Of a DNA stretch of 21,167 nt, positions 6,921 to 14,737 are shown piece by piece. The DNA is from a bacterium (GTDB taxonomy: Bacteria; Chloroflexota; Dormibacteria; UBA8260; Bog-877), in the NCBI GenBank assembly GCA_021791345.1, contig JAJYWT010000223.1, forward strand, positions 1 to 21,167, given 5' to 3'. Under the pieces are notes generated by a model, which worked only from the letters and a program-made list of their open reading frames with translations, made no database searches and was not told where the DNA came from. Both the position numbers and the translations under genes were made by a program. Position 1 is the stretch's first letter. Every line of letters begins with the position of its first letter.

Positions 6921-8195
6921 CTATTGGAAGGCGGAGATCATCCCTGCGCCCACTGTGGTCCGGGTGCCGGGCGCCAGGGCTATGAAGGCGCCGGTCGCCC
7001 GGCTGTGGGCGTAGGGGTCAGCCGCGAGCGGGCGGTCGAACCGCCAGCGCACCAGGCCAATCGAGTTGGCGGCCACCTCTGCGGCGGGAACCATGCGCAG
7101 GGAGTTCATGTCCAGGACTGCTGCCACGCTCAGCACCTCGGCGCGGCTCGTCAACGTCAGGTGCTTGATCTGGAACTGACTCCCAGCTCTGGCCGGGGGC
7201 CCGGTCAGCCAGCACACGGTGGTCAAGGCGGTGGACCACAACCGAGGAGCACTACCGGGGTGGGCGATGACGTCGCCCCGGGTGACTGCAGGGCACCCCG
7301 CCAGTCGCACGCGGAGGGACATCCCCGGCCGCGCGACCTCGATCGGGCCCGATGGCCCATCCAGGGCCAGGACCCGGCTGTGCGATCCGCCTGGCAGGAT
7401 CACAACCTCGTCGTCACGCCTCAGCGTGCCGCCGCTGAGACGACCTACGCAGAAGTAACCGTCGGGACCCACCGCCACCATCTGAACCGGCAGGCGCGGG
7501 CCGGTCCCGGAGGTCTTGGGGTCGGTTGCCGCCCGGTCGAGCGCCTCCAGGAGCGTCGGACCGCCATACCAGGGTGCGGCCGAGGTCCGGCGCACCACCT
7601 GGTCCCCGCGGGCGGCTGAGACCGGCACCGCGATCAGGCTGGCACCACCCATGCCCTCCGCCAGTTGGCCGATTTCTGCCGCCAGTCGGGTGTACACATC
7701 CCGGTCCCAGGCCACCAGGTCCATCTTGTTCACCGCCACCACCAGGTCGCGCACCCCCAGGACCATGGCGATCGCGAGGTGGCGTCGGGTCTGCTCCCGC
7801 AGGCCCCGAGTGGCGTCGACCACAACCAGGGCTCGGTCGGCGGTCGACGCTCCGGTGGCGGTATTCCTGGTGTACTCGAGATGGCCCGGGCAGTCGGCGA
7901 GCACCAGCTTGTGATTTGGTGTGAGAGCGTAGCGGTAGGCGACGTCTATGGTGATCCCCTGCTGGCGCTCGGCTCTCAGGCCGTCCGTGACGAAGCTCAG
8001 GTTGAGACCGTCTCGGTGGCCGGGGGCGGATGCGCCCTGCAGCCCGCGGACCTGATCTTCCGTCAAGCTGCCGGCGTCGTGGAGGAGGCGGCCGATGAGG
8101 GTCGATTTGCCATCGTCGACGGCTCCGATGGCGGCGATCCGCAGCAACGCTCGCGACCTGGCCTCGATCCGGGCACTCGTGATCGCCGCGGTCAG
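6921..8195 (-). CDS. cysN: Sulfate adenylyltransferase subunit 1 (GTPase subunit CysN)
   Basis: This GTPase subunit of ATP sulfurylase couples GTP hydrolysis to formation of adenosine 5'-phosphosulfate (APS) together with CysD. All GTPase motifs are visible: G1 GAVDDGKST, G2 in ITIDVAYRY, G3 DCPGHLEYTRN, G4 NKMD and G5 VSA, followed by two beta-barrel domains. It has about 424 residues and ends in AGMISAF. There is no APS-kinase domain fused at the C-terminus, unlike CysNC proteins. The open frame runs back to 9005 on the minus strand, across cysD, so that part is not coding. Two starts are plausible. CTG 8195 overlaps the cysD stop and has GGGAGGG six bases before it. TTG 8147 lies two residues before LRIAAIG and is close to the usual start of mycobacterial CysN. 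The start is uncertain; the identity is firm. Confidence 0.93.
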   Translation of the reverse strand: MTAAITSARIEARSRALLRIAAIGAVDDGKSTLIGRLLHDAGSLTEDQVRGLQGASAPGHRDGLNLSFVTDGLRAERQQGITIDVAYRYALTPNHKLVLADCPGHLEYTRNTATGASTADRALVVVDATRGLREQTRRHLAIAMVLGVRDLVVAVNKMDLVAWDRDVYTRLAAEIGQLAEGMGGASLIAVPVSAARGDQVVRRTSAAPWYGGPTLLEALDRAATDPKTSGTGPRLPVQMVAVGPDGYFCVGRLSGGTLRRDDEVVILPGGSHSRVLALDGPSGPIEVARPGMSLRVRLAGCPAVTRGDVIAHPGSAPRLWSTALTTVCWLTGPPARAGSQFQIKHLTLTSRAEVLSVAAVLDMNSLRMVPAAEVAANSIGLVRWRFDRPLAADPYAHSRATGAFIALAPGTRTTVGAGMISAFQ

Positions 8196-9196
8196 AAGTA
8201 GCCCTCCCGCTTGCGATCCTCCATGGCCGCGTCGGAGAAGCGGTCGTCCCCGCGGGTCGCCCCACGCTCGCTCACGGCGGATGTCGTGAGCTCCTGGATC
8301 ACCTGCTCCGGATTCGCTGCCGCCGACTCCACAGCTCCGGTGGTGGTGGCGTCGCCGACGGTCCGGAAGCGCACGAGCAGCTTCTCGGCGGTCTCCCCGG
8401 GCTGTGGTTGCACCCAATCCGAAACCGCCAGCAGCAGTCCGTCGCGTCGCAGCACCGGCCGGCGGTGGGCGAAGTATATGGACGGCAGGCGGATTCCCTC
8501 GCGGTGGATGTAGTGCCAGACGTCCAGTTCGGTCCAGTCTGAGATGGGGAACACCCGGAGATGCTCCCCATCGGAGACCTGGCAGTTGTAGAGCTCCCAC
8601 AGCTCGGCGCGTTGCCGGCTGGGGTCCCACCGTCCCCGCCGGTCGCGCACCGAGATCACGCGCTCCTTGGCACGGGCTTTGTCCTCGTCGCGCCGCGCAC
8701 CCCCGAGGCAGGCGTCGAACCCATAGGCTGTGACGGCCCGCAGGAGAGTGGGGCTCTGCAGGCGGTTGGGGGAGATGGCGGGGCCGGCATGGGTACCTGG
8801 ATCGTTCACCGGGGCGACCCGGAGGTCCAGTCGACGAGCGGCGACCTCCTCGTCCCGGAACCGGATGGTCTCGGGGAAGTTGCGCCCAGTGTCCACGTGG
8901 AGGACCGGAAGCAGGACCGGCTGAGGGTGGAAGGCCTTTTCCGCGAGATGCAGGACGACGGCCGAATCCTTGCCCCCACTGAACAGGATCGCTGGGCGCT
9001 TGCACTCAGCCGCCACCTCACGGATCACGAAGATGGCGTGGCTCTCGAGGTCGTCCAGATAGCCGCTGGGGTGGGTGGCTACGCTGCGCTCGTGAGGGCC
9101 GTTGTTCAAGGCTGGGGTCGTGAGCAATCGGGTCTCCGCACAGAAGTCGGGCTGGGCTGGGGTACACATGACCGCCGGGCGAGGTGGCGGGGCCAT
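8192..9196 (-). CDS. cysD: Sulfate adenylyltransferase subunit 2 (CysD)
   Basis: This catalytic subunit of ATP sulfurylase makes APS and pyrophosphate from sulfate and ATP. It belongs to the N-type ATP pyrophosphatase fold, and the PP-loop LFSGGKDSAVVLHLA is clear. LHVDTGRNFPE, LGGARRDEDKARAKER, FPISDWTELDVWHYI and the C-terminal DRKREGYF are all strong CysD signatures. Its 334 residues are about 30 more than usual, and the extra lies at the N-terminus before YLDDLESHAIFVIREVAAE. The true start could therefore be ATG 9196 (no Shine-Dalgarno, but a TACAAT box 13 bases upstream), ATG 9169 or a later TTG. It is directly followed by cysN with overlapping codons, and is divergent from cysH. Confidence 0.95.
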   Translation of the reverse strand: MAPPPRPAVMCTPAQPDFCAETRLLTTPALNNGPHERSVATHPSGYLDDLESHAIFVIREVAAECKRPAILFSGGKDSAVVLHLAEKAFHPQPVLLPVLHVDTGRNFPETIRFRDEEVAARRLDLRVAPVNDPGTHAGPAISPNRLQSPTLLRAVTAYGFDACLGGARRDEDKARAKERVISVRDRRGRWDPSRQRAELWELYNCQVSDGEHLRVFPISDWTELDVWHYIHREGIRLPSIYFAHRRPVLRRDGLLLAVSDWVQPQPGETAEKLLVRFRTVGDATTTGAVESAAANPEQVIQELTTSAVSERGATRGDDRFSDAAMEDRKREGYF

Positions 9197-9209
9197 GGGC
9201 GCGTCGGCT

Positions 9210-9215
9210 ATTGTA
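9210..9215 (-). promoter_or_regulatory. Putative -10 box of cysDN
   Basis: The minus strand reads TACAAT (5 of 6 to TATAAT). It ends 13 bases before the first ATG of cysD, predicting a leader of about 6-7 bases and thus a nearly leaderless transcript. No good -35 is seen at 17 bases, which is compatible with activator dependence. Confidence 0.45.
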
Positions 9216-9217
9216 GG

Positions 9218-9239
9218 GTACTAATCATTAAGTTTGTAC
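9218..9239. promoter_or_regulatory. AT-rich palindromic element between divergent cysD and cysH
   Basis: The only AT-rich stretch in this part of the window (9210-9240) contains the symmetrical TAATCATTA (9222-9230), flanked by GTAC at 9218-9221 and GTAC at 9236-9239. It overlaps or abuts the likely cysD -10 box and precedes cysH, so it is a fair candidate operator controlling both directions in response to sulfur status. No regulator gene lies in the window, and the binding protein is unknown. Confidence 0.4.
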
Positions 9240-9264
9240 GGTGCTAGACCGTTGGGGGAGTCGC

Positions 9265-9936
9265 GTGACAGCTGATCAGGAGGGGCTGAGCGGGGAGGCG
9301 GTGTCAGCCATCTCCGCCGACCTGGAGAAGCAGGGGCCGGCAGCTGCAATCGCCTGGGCTGTGGAGCGGTGGCCCGGAGGCGTGGCGGTGGCCTGTTCCT
9401 TTCAGGACTGCGTCATCATCGACCTGGCGGTGAGAGCCGACCCGGAAGTCGAGGTCATCTTCCTTGACACCGGGTTCCATTTCCCCGAGACGCTGGCCTT
9501 TGTGGAGACCGTGCGTCGCCGCTACGACCTGACCCTGACAGTCACCAGGCCCGGCCCGGAGGCTCTGGAGTGGCCCTGCGGCACCGCCTCATGCTGTGAG
9601 CTGCGCAAGGTCCAACCGCTGGCACGAGCGCTGACCGGGCGACGGGCATGGGTGACCGGCTTGAAGAGAGTGGACTCTCCCACGCGGGCCACGGCGCCCG
9701 TGCTGGCGTTTGATGAGCGGCGCGGGATGTTCAAGCTGAACCCGCTGGCGAGCTGGACCGACCGTGACGTCGAACTGTACGCGGCCAAGCATCGGCTGCC
9801 GATGCATCGCCTGCTGGCCCAGGGATACCTCTCCATCGGCTGCGCCCCCACCACCGACCCGGTGGCGCCCGGGGCAGATCCGCGATCCGGTCGATGGGCG
9901 GGGTCATCCAAGACCGAGTGCGGGCTGCACGGCTGA
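9265..9936 (+). CDS. cysH: Phosphoadenylyl/adenylyl-sulfate reductase (CysH), atypical cysteine set
   Basis: This enzyme reduces APS (or PAPS) to sulfite in assimilatory sulfate reduction. It has about 223 residues and closely resembles actinobacterial APS reductases: VIFLDTGFHFPET (64-76), WVTGLKRVDSPTRA (129-142), NPLASWTDRDV (159-169), GADPRSGRWAG (203-213) and the catalytic C-terminal KTECGLH (216-222, Cys219). APS reductases bind a 4Fe-4S cluster through CC and CxxC. Here Cys110-Cys111 and Cys193 are present, but the fourth position is Thr196 (GCAPTTD). The stretch before CC is also shorter than usual and holds an additional Cys105. GTG 9265, with GGGGGAG at 9254-9260, is preferred over the in-frame GTG 9241, which has no ribosome binding site. 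It is divergent from cysDN. Confidence 0.9.
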   Translation: MTADQEGLSGEAVSAISADLEKQGPAAAIAWAVERWPGGVAVACSFQDCVIIDLAVRADPEVEVIFLDTGFHFPETLAFVETVRRRYDLTLTVTRPGPEALEWPCGTASCCELRKVQPLARALTGRRAWVTGLKRVDSPTRATAPVLAFDERRGMFKLNPLASWTDRDVELYAAKHRLPMHRLLAQGYLSIGCAPTTDPVAPGADPRSGRWAGSSKTECGLHG

Positions 9937-9942
9937 AGCCTG

Positions 9943-10557
9943 GTGAGGGCAGCGACGCTGGTGGAGACGCCGCGGCTCTGGCTTCGCCAGGTTCGAGCAG
10001 CCGACCAGCCTCACTTCGCGGCGATCAACGCCGACCCGGCGGTGATGGAGTGGTTCCCGCGGCCGCTGTCGACTCTGGAGAGCGACCAGTTCGTGGAGCG
10101 GATCCTGGGGCATTGGCGCACCGAGGGCTTCGGGCTCTGGGCGCTGGAGGTCAAGCGCACCGGGGCCTTCATCGGCTTCACCGGCCTCTCGCGCCCCGCC
10201 TTCCAGGCTCACTTCACTCCTGCTGTCGAGGTGGGTTGGCGGCTGGCCCGATCGGCCTGGGGTTGCGGGTACGCGAGCGAGGCGGGTCGGGCGAGCCTCG
10301 CCGTTGGCTTTGGCGAGCTGGGACTTGAGGAGATCGTGTCCTTCACGTCCCGACTCAACCGCAGGTCCGAGGCGGTGATGCGGCGGCTGGGCATGGTTCA
10401 CCACCCGGCCGACGACTTCCAGCATCCCAACCTTCCGCCGGACCATCTCCTGTCCAACCATGTGCTCTACCGGATCTCGAGGGAGCACTGGCTCGCCCTG
10501 GAAGCGGGTGCCGGAGCGCGAGAGCCCGGAACGGACCACACGATCCCACCTGACTGA
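9943..10557 (+). CDS. GNAT-family N-acetyltransferase (RimJ/RimL-like)
   Basis: This 204-residue soluble acetyl-CoA-dependent acetyltransferase starts with ETPRLWLRQVRAAD, the opening typical of RimJ/RimL-type (Acetyltransf_3) proteins. GAFIGFTGL is the central strand. VEVGWRLARSAWGCGYASEA carries the acetyl-CoA-binding Q/R-x-x-G-x-G/A-like loop, in the degenerate form usual for this subfamily. SRLNRRSEAVMRRLGM is the conserved C-terminal helix. GTG 9943 lies 6 bases after the cysH stop; GTG 9961 is another possible start. The gene probably rides on the cysH transcript. Family members acetylate ribosomal protein N-termini, antibiotics or small molecules, and the target here cannot be told. 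Confidence 0.85.
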   Translation: MRAATLVETPRLWLRQVRAADQPHFAAINADPAVMEWFPRPLSTLESDQFVERILGHWRTEGFGLWALEVKRTGAFIGFTGLSRPAFQAHFTPAVEVGWRLARSAWGCGYASEAGRASLAVGFGELGLEEIVSFTSRLNRRSEAVMRRLGMVHHPADDFQHPNLPPDHLLSNHVLYRISREHWLALEAGAGAREPGTDHTIPPD

Positions 10558-10632
10558 GAACCGCCACTCGGGGGGCGCCTGGGGAATTCATCCCAACGGG
10601 TGATCCTTGCAACCATCCCGCCCACCTAGCAT

Positions 10633-10652
10633 CCGCCGGTGCGGTCCGGCGG
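10633..10652 (+). promoter_or_regulatory. Hairpin in the leader of the solute-binding protein gene
   Basis: A perfect 7-bp stem, CCGCCGG (10633-10639) with CCGGCGG (10646-10652), closes a 6-base loop about 30 bases before the GTG start and 15 before the AGGAGGG ribosome site. It may stabilise the messenger, or end transcription from the GNAT gene. No convincing promoter hexamer pair was found in 10558-10682. Confidence 0.35.
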
Positions 10653-10682
10653 CGGGCCGATCAGCTCAGGAGGGCACACTCG

Positions 10683-12632
10683 GTGCACAGCACGCTCATG
10701 CGGTTGTCGTTCTGGCGGATGGCGGGGGTTGCCACGGTGGCAGCGCTCTTCGTCGCCGCCTGCGGGGGGACAACCACGACTCCCAAGACCGTCTCGGGGG
10801 GCACTGTGACCTTCGCCGAAGGTCCCAACGCGCCTCCCAACTACATACTGCCGCTGGAGAGTGGAAGCTACTTCAGCGTCACCAACGACGCCGACTTCGC
10901 GCAGAACATGTATCTGCCGCTGTACTGGTTCGGCAACACCAGCAATGAGCCGGTCTTCAACGCCGGCCTGAGCGTGGCCAACGCGCCCACCTTCTCCGAC
11001 AACAACACCAAGGTGACCATCACCCTCAAGCACTGGGAGTGGTCGAACGGCAAGCCGATCACGGCTCGCGATGTCATCTTCTGGATGAACCTGCTATCGG
11101 CGGTGACCGCCCCCAGCGCTCCCACGGTGGGGACCAGCAGCGCTCCGGGACCGGGCTGGGGCGCCGAGGTCGCGGGTGGCTTCCCCTCCAACGTGGTGAG
11201 CTACCAGCAGACCGGCACCTACTCGTTGGAGATGACCCTCAACGGGTCATACAACCCCACCTGGTTCCTCTACAACGAGCTGAGCCAGATCTACCCGCTA
11301 CCCCAGACGTCCTGGGACAAGCTGTCGGCGAGCGGGCCGGTCGGCAACTACGATGCCACCGCCGAGAACCGGGTGCCGGTTGCGGGCACCAGCCCGACCC
11401 AGTACCAGCCGAAGACCGTCGGGACCGCCACCAGTGGCGCCCTGGGGGTGGCCCAGTTCCTGAACCTGCAGTCGCAGGACCTCTCGACCTACAGCACCAA
11501 CCCGCTCTGGCAGGTGGTGGACGGTCCGTTCAGGCTCACCCAGTTCACGACCTCCGGGTTCGTGAAGATGGTGCCCAACAAGAACTACTCGGGTTCCCCG
11601 AAGCCGACGATCTCCGCCTTCGAGGAGGAGCCCTTCACCAGTGACACCTCGGAGTTCAACGAGCTGCACAGCGGCAACCTGACGATCGGGTACATCCCGA
11701 CCCAGGACATCGCCCAGAAGGCGGCTTTGGAGAAGGCGGGCTACACCTACGATCCCTGGAACGACTTCGGGTTCGTGTACTTCCCCTACAACTTCACCGA
11801 GCCCACGACCGGCCCGATCTTCAAGCAGCTCTACTTCCGCCAGGCCTTCCAGTCGCTGGTGAACCAGGAGCAGTACATCAAGGACTTCTCGGCCGGCATC
11901 GGCACCCCGGGGATCGGACCGGTTCCGACCACCCCCAAGAACAACCCCGACGAGAGCCCGCTCGAGGAGGGTGGGCAGATCTACCCGTACGACCCGAGCA
12001 AGGCGGTGAGCCTGCTCAAGGACAACGGCTGGACCGTCAACCCCGGTGGGGTCAGCGTCTGCTCCAAGCCGGGGACTGCCTCCGGTGACTGCGGAGCCGG
12101 CATCCCATCCGGAGCCAAGGCCACCTTCCGCCTGCTCTACGCCAGTGGTGCGACCGAGCTGACCAACGAGATGGAGGCCATGCAGTCGACCATGAAGCAG
12201 AAGGCGGGGATCAACCTGGAGCTCTCCACTGCCCCCTTCTCGCAGGTGATCAGCACCGCCTTCGGCGGCGCCTGCACCGCCGCCAAGCCCTGCAGCAACT
12301 GGGACCTGGCGAACTGGGGTGGTGGCTGGGTCTACTCCCCGGACTACCTGCCGACCGGTGGTGAGCTCTTCCAGACCGGTGCCTCGAGCAACCCGGGCTA
12401 TTACAACAGCTCAGAGGCCAACAGCCTGATCAAGGCGACCCACACCGCCTCGACCGCTTCGGCGGAGACCGCAGCCCTCTTCAAGTACGAGGATTACATC
12501 GCCAAGCAGCTGCCGGTGGTCTTCATGCCGAACGCCCCGTACCAGCTGACCATGGTCAAGAGCAACCTGGCGGGTTACCACCAGGGGATCTTCGACGAGA
12601 TCTACCCGCAGTACTACTCGTTCACCAGTTGA
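10683..12632 (+). CDS. Peptide-type ABC transporter solute-binding lipoprotein (SBP_bac_5 family)
   Basis: This secreted, lipid-anchored binding protein of 649 residues would capture substrate outside the cell for the neighbouring permeases. The N-terminus shows positive residues, a hydrophobic segment and the lipobox VAAC, with Cys27 as the lipidation site, followed by a Thr/Gly-rich linker. LKHWEWSNGKPITARDVIFWMNLL matches the SBP_bac_5 pattern of DppA/OppA-type proteins (W-S-D/N-G-x-P-x-T-A-x-D-V). LYFRQAFQSLVNQEQYIK also fits the family. It is longer than the usual 530-600. GTG 10683 is preceded by AGGAGGG (10668-10674) at 8 bases. The gene is followed by a very stable hairpin and then by the two permease genes. 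Substrate may be a peptide, but the family also carries nickel, sugars and other solutes. Confidence 0.9.
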   Translation: MHSTLMRLSFWRMAGVATVAALFVAACGGTTTTPKTVSGGTVTFAEGPNAPPNYILPLESGSYFSVTNDADFAQNMYLPLYWFGNTSNEPVFNAGLSVANAPTFSDNNTKVTITLKHWEWSNGKPITARDVIFWMNLLSAVTAPSAPTVGTSSAPGPGWGAEVAGGFPSNVVSYQQTGTYSLEMTLNGSYNPTWFLYNELSQIYPLPQTSWDKLSASGPVGNYDATAENRVPVAGTSPTQYQPKTVGTATSGALGVAQFLNLQSQDLSTYSTNPLWQVVDGPFRLTQFTTSGFVKMVPNKNYSGSPKPTISAFEEEPFTSDTSEFNELHSGNLTIGYIPTQDIAQKAALEKAGYTYDPWNDFGFVYFPYNFTEPTTGPIFKQLYFRQAFQSLVNQEQYIKDFSAGIGTPGIGPVPTTPKNNPDESPLEEGGQIYPYDPSKAVSLLKDNGWTVNPGGVSVCSKPGTASGDCGAGIPSGAKATFRLLYASGATELTNEMEAMQSTMKQKAGINLELSTAPFSQVISTAFGGACTAAKPCSNWDLANWGGGWVYSPDYLPTGGELFQTGASSNPGYYNSSEANSLIKATHTASTASAETAALFKYEDYIAKQLPVVFMPNAPYQLTMVKSNLAGYHQGIFDEIYPQYYSFTS

Positions 12633-12688
12633 CGGACAACTCGTGATCCGCTACCTTTCCATCCCACCGGGATAGGGGAGGCGGCGGC

Positions 12689-12716
12689 GGGGGCCCGGCC
12701 TTCGGGCCGGGCCCCC
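12689..12716 (+). terminator. 12-bp hairpin with cUUCGg tetraloop between binding protein and permease genes
   Basis: Bases 12689-12700 pair perfectly with 12705-12716 around the loop TTCG, closed by a C-G pair, which is the exceptionally stable UUCG tetraloop. It lies 56 bases after the binding-protein stop and 46 before the permease start. No T run follows. It probably protects the 3' end of a binding-protein messenger and lets only part of transcription through to the permeases. Confidence 0.75.
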
Positions 12717-12762
12717 GACCCGTCCGTGCGCTTTAGCCCTTGTCAGAGGAGTAGGAGAGGCG

Positions 12763-13707
12763 ATGACCGGATACCTGATCCGAAGGTTCCTGCAGTCGAT
12801 CGTGGTGGTGCTGGGGGTCACCATCATCACCTTCATCTTCCTGCACATGCTGCCCGGCAATCCCATCCGGGCTATCCTCGGGACCAGGGCCAGCGCCCAG
12901 GCGGTGCGCCAGCTCACCATCGAGTACGGCTTCAACAAGCCGCTTCCGGTGCAGTACCTGATCTGGCTGGGCAACCTCCTGCACGGCAACCTCGGCTACT
13001 CCTACAAGGAGAACCAGACGGTGATGGCGCTGCTGGCGCAGCGCATTCCCAAGACGCTCTTCCTCACCGGCACCGCCGGCATCCTGGCCATCCTGCTGGC
13101 GATCCCGGCGGGGATGTGGCAGTCGGTGCGCCGCAACAAGCCGGACGACTACGTCGGCACCGGGATGATCTTCATCTTCTACTCGATGCCGACCTTCTGG
13201 CTCGGCCTGATCCTCATCATCATCTTCAGTGAGACCTTGGGCTGGTTCCCCTCCGAGGCCCCCCAGGACCAGCTCAGCCTGTTCTCCCAGCTGAATGGGA
13301 TGGTGCTCCCGGTCGCGACCCTCACCCTGGTGACCCTGGCGCTCTACACCCGCTACATGCGCAGCTCGATGCTGGAGCAGAGCATCCAGGACTACGTCCG
13401 CACCGCGCGGGCCAAAGGGGTGTCCAATCGGGCGGTGCTGTTCAAGCACGTCCTGCGCAACGCCCTTTTGCCGATGGTGACCCTGATCGGGCTCTCCATC
13501 CCCGGGATCCTGAGCGGCTCTCTGGTGACCGAGACGGTGTTCAACTACCCGGGCATGGGGCTGCTCTTCTACCAGGCCGCCGAGAGCGACGACTTTCCGG
13601 TGCTGCTCGGGGTGACGATCGTGGTGGCCGTCGCCACCGTGGTCGGCAACCTCATCGCCGACATCTTGTATGCCGTGGTCGACCCGAGGATCAGGTATGT
13701 CTCCTGA
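12763..13707 (+). CDS. dppB: Peptide-type ABC transporter permease, DppB/OppB-like
   Basis: This inner-membrane permease of 314 residues has about six helices, starting with MTGYLIRRFLQSIVVVLGVTIITF, the classic DppB/OppB N-terminus. LPGNPI follows helix 1. The conserved cytoplasmic coupling loop (EAA loop) reads YVRTARAKGVSNRAVLFKH with RNALLP after it, and would contact an ATPase subunit. The C-terminus ADILYAVVDPRIRY is also typical. ATG 12763 has a GGAGAGG-type ribosome site just before it. It lies downstream of the UUCG hairpin, and 45 bases before the second permease. Confidence 0.93.
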   Translation: MTGYLIRRFLQSIVVVLGVTIITFIFLHMLPGNPIRAILGTRASAQAVRQLTIEYGFNKPLPVQYLIWLGNLLHGNLGYSYKENQTVMALLAQRIPKTLFLTGTAGILAILLAIPAGMWQSVRRNKPDDYVGTGMIFIFYSMPTFWLGLILIIIFSETLGWFPSEAPQDQLSLFSQLNGMVLPVATLTLVTLALYTRYMRSSMLEQSIQDYVRTARAKGVSNRAVLFKHVLRNALLPMVTLIGLSIPGILSGSLVTETVFNYPGMGLLFYQAAESDDFPVLLGVTIVVAVATVVGNLIADILYAVVDPRIRYVS

Positions 13708-13752
13708 GCCCGTGCGACCGAAGACCTTCCGGGTTCTAGTGGAGCCTGAGCC

Positions 13753-14700
13753 ATGGGCGTAACGATTACTCCAGCTGACGTCGAGCCCGGCGGGCTCGGA
13801 CTCCGCGGCTCCGGTCGCGACACCATGCCAGAGGGAGGCGAGGGGTATCACTCCGGCTCGGCGTGGTTGATGGTGCTGCGGGTGTTCGTGGAGAACAAAC
13901 TCGCCATCGTCGGTCTCGGGATGATCGTCTTCATGGTGCTGTTCTGCTTCGTCGGCCCGCTCATCTACCGCACCCAGCAGATCTTCAACAACCCCGCCAT
14001 CGCCAACCACCCGCCCGGCCCCGGCCATCCGCTTGGGACCGACCCGGTCGGATACGACGTTCTGGGCCGACTCATGCTGGGTGGCCAGAGCTCGCTGGAG
14101 ATCGGTTTCGCCGCTGCGCTCATCGCGGTCGGCCTGGGGGTCCTGTGGGGTGCCGCCGCCGGACTGGCGGGCGGGATCATCGACTCGATCATGATGAGGA
14201 TCGTGGACGCCCTGCTGGCGATCCCCTTCCTCTTCCTCCTGATCCTGCTCGGGGCGATCTTCACCACCTCCATCCCCGAGCTCATCATCGTGATCGGGCT
14301 GGTGGCCTGGCTGGTGCCGGCCCGACTGGTGAGGGGTGAGACGCTCAGCCTTCGGGTCCGGGAATATGTGCAGGCGGTCAGGGTGATGGGTGGGGGGACG
14401 AGCCGGGTGCTCTTCCGGCACATCATCCCCAACACCATCGGAGTCATCGTGGTCAACGCGACCTTCCAGGTGGCGGATGCGATCCTCTTCGTGGCGACTT
14501 TGAGCTACCTCGGACTGGGCGTGCCTCCGCCCGCCACCAACTGGGGTGACATGCTCTCCAACGGACTGAGCTACGTCTACGCCGGTTACTGGTGGCTGAT
14601 CTACCCGGCCGGAGTCGCCATCATCCTCACCGTGGTCGCCTTCAACTTCGTCGGTGACGCCCTCCGCGACGCCCTCGAGGTCCGCCTCCAGCAGCGCTAG
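13753..14700 (+). CDS. dppC: Peptide-type ABC transporter permease, DppC/OppC-like
   Basis: This second permease has 315 residues. A cytoplasmic N-terminus of about 35 residues precedes helix 1 (the OppC_N region: FVENKLAIVGLGMIVFMVLFCFVGPLIY). HPLGTDPVGYDVLGRLMLGGQSSLEIG is a strong DppC/OppC signature. The coupling loop is YVQAVRVMGGGTSRVLFRHIIPN. The C-terminus LGLGVPPPATNWGDML, with NFVGDALRDALEVRLQ at the end, is standard. The ATG start has only a modest GGAG ahead of it. It pairs with the DppB-like protein to form the membrane channel; no ATPase gene follows on this strand, and the likely ones converge from the other side. Confidence 0.93.
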   Translation: MGVTITPADVEPGGLGLRGSGRDTMPEGGEGYHSGSAWLMVLRVFVENKLAIVGLGMIVFMVLFCFVGPLIYRTQQIFNNPAIANHPPGPGHPLGTDPVGYDVLGRLMLGGQSSLEIGFAAALIAVGLGVLWGAAAGLAGGIIDSIMMRIVDALLAIPFLFLLILLGAIFTTSIPELIIVIGLVAWLVPARLVRGETLSLRVREYVQAVRVMGGGTSRVLFRHIIPNTIGVIVVNATFQVADAILFVATLSYLGLGVPPPATNWGDMLSNGLSYVYAGYWWLIYPAGVAIILTVVAFNFVGDALRDALEVRLQQR

Positions 14701-14722
14701 ACGGGGAGCGGCGGCGTATCCA

Positions 14723-14737
14723 CCGCCCGTTGGGCGG
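14723..14737 (+). terminator. Short GC-rich hairpin after dppC
   Basis: CCGCCC (14723-14728) pairs with GGGCGG (14732-14737) over a 3-base loop, 22 bases after the permease stop. It has no T run, so it is a weak candidate for the end of the binding protein/permease transcript. Confidence 0.4.

Noticed and set aside
8196..9005. N-terminal extension of the cysN frame across cysD
   Set aside because: The added translation is Arg/Pro/Gly-rich and antisense-like in character, while cysD in the other frame has complete family motifs.
10584..10625. TTGCAA ... TAGCAT as a promoter for the binding-protein gene
   Set aside because: The two hexamers are only 14 bases apart, too close for a standard promoter.
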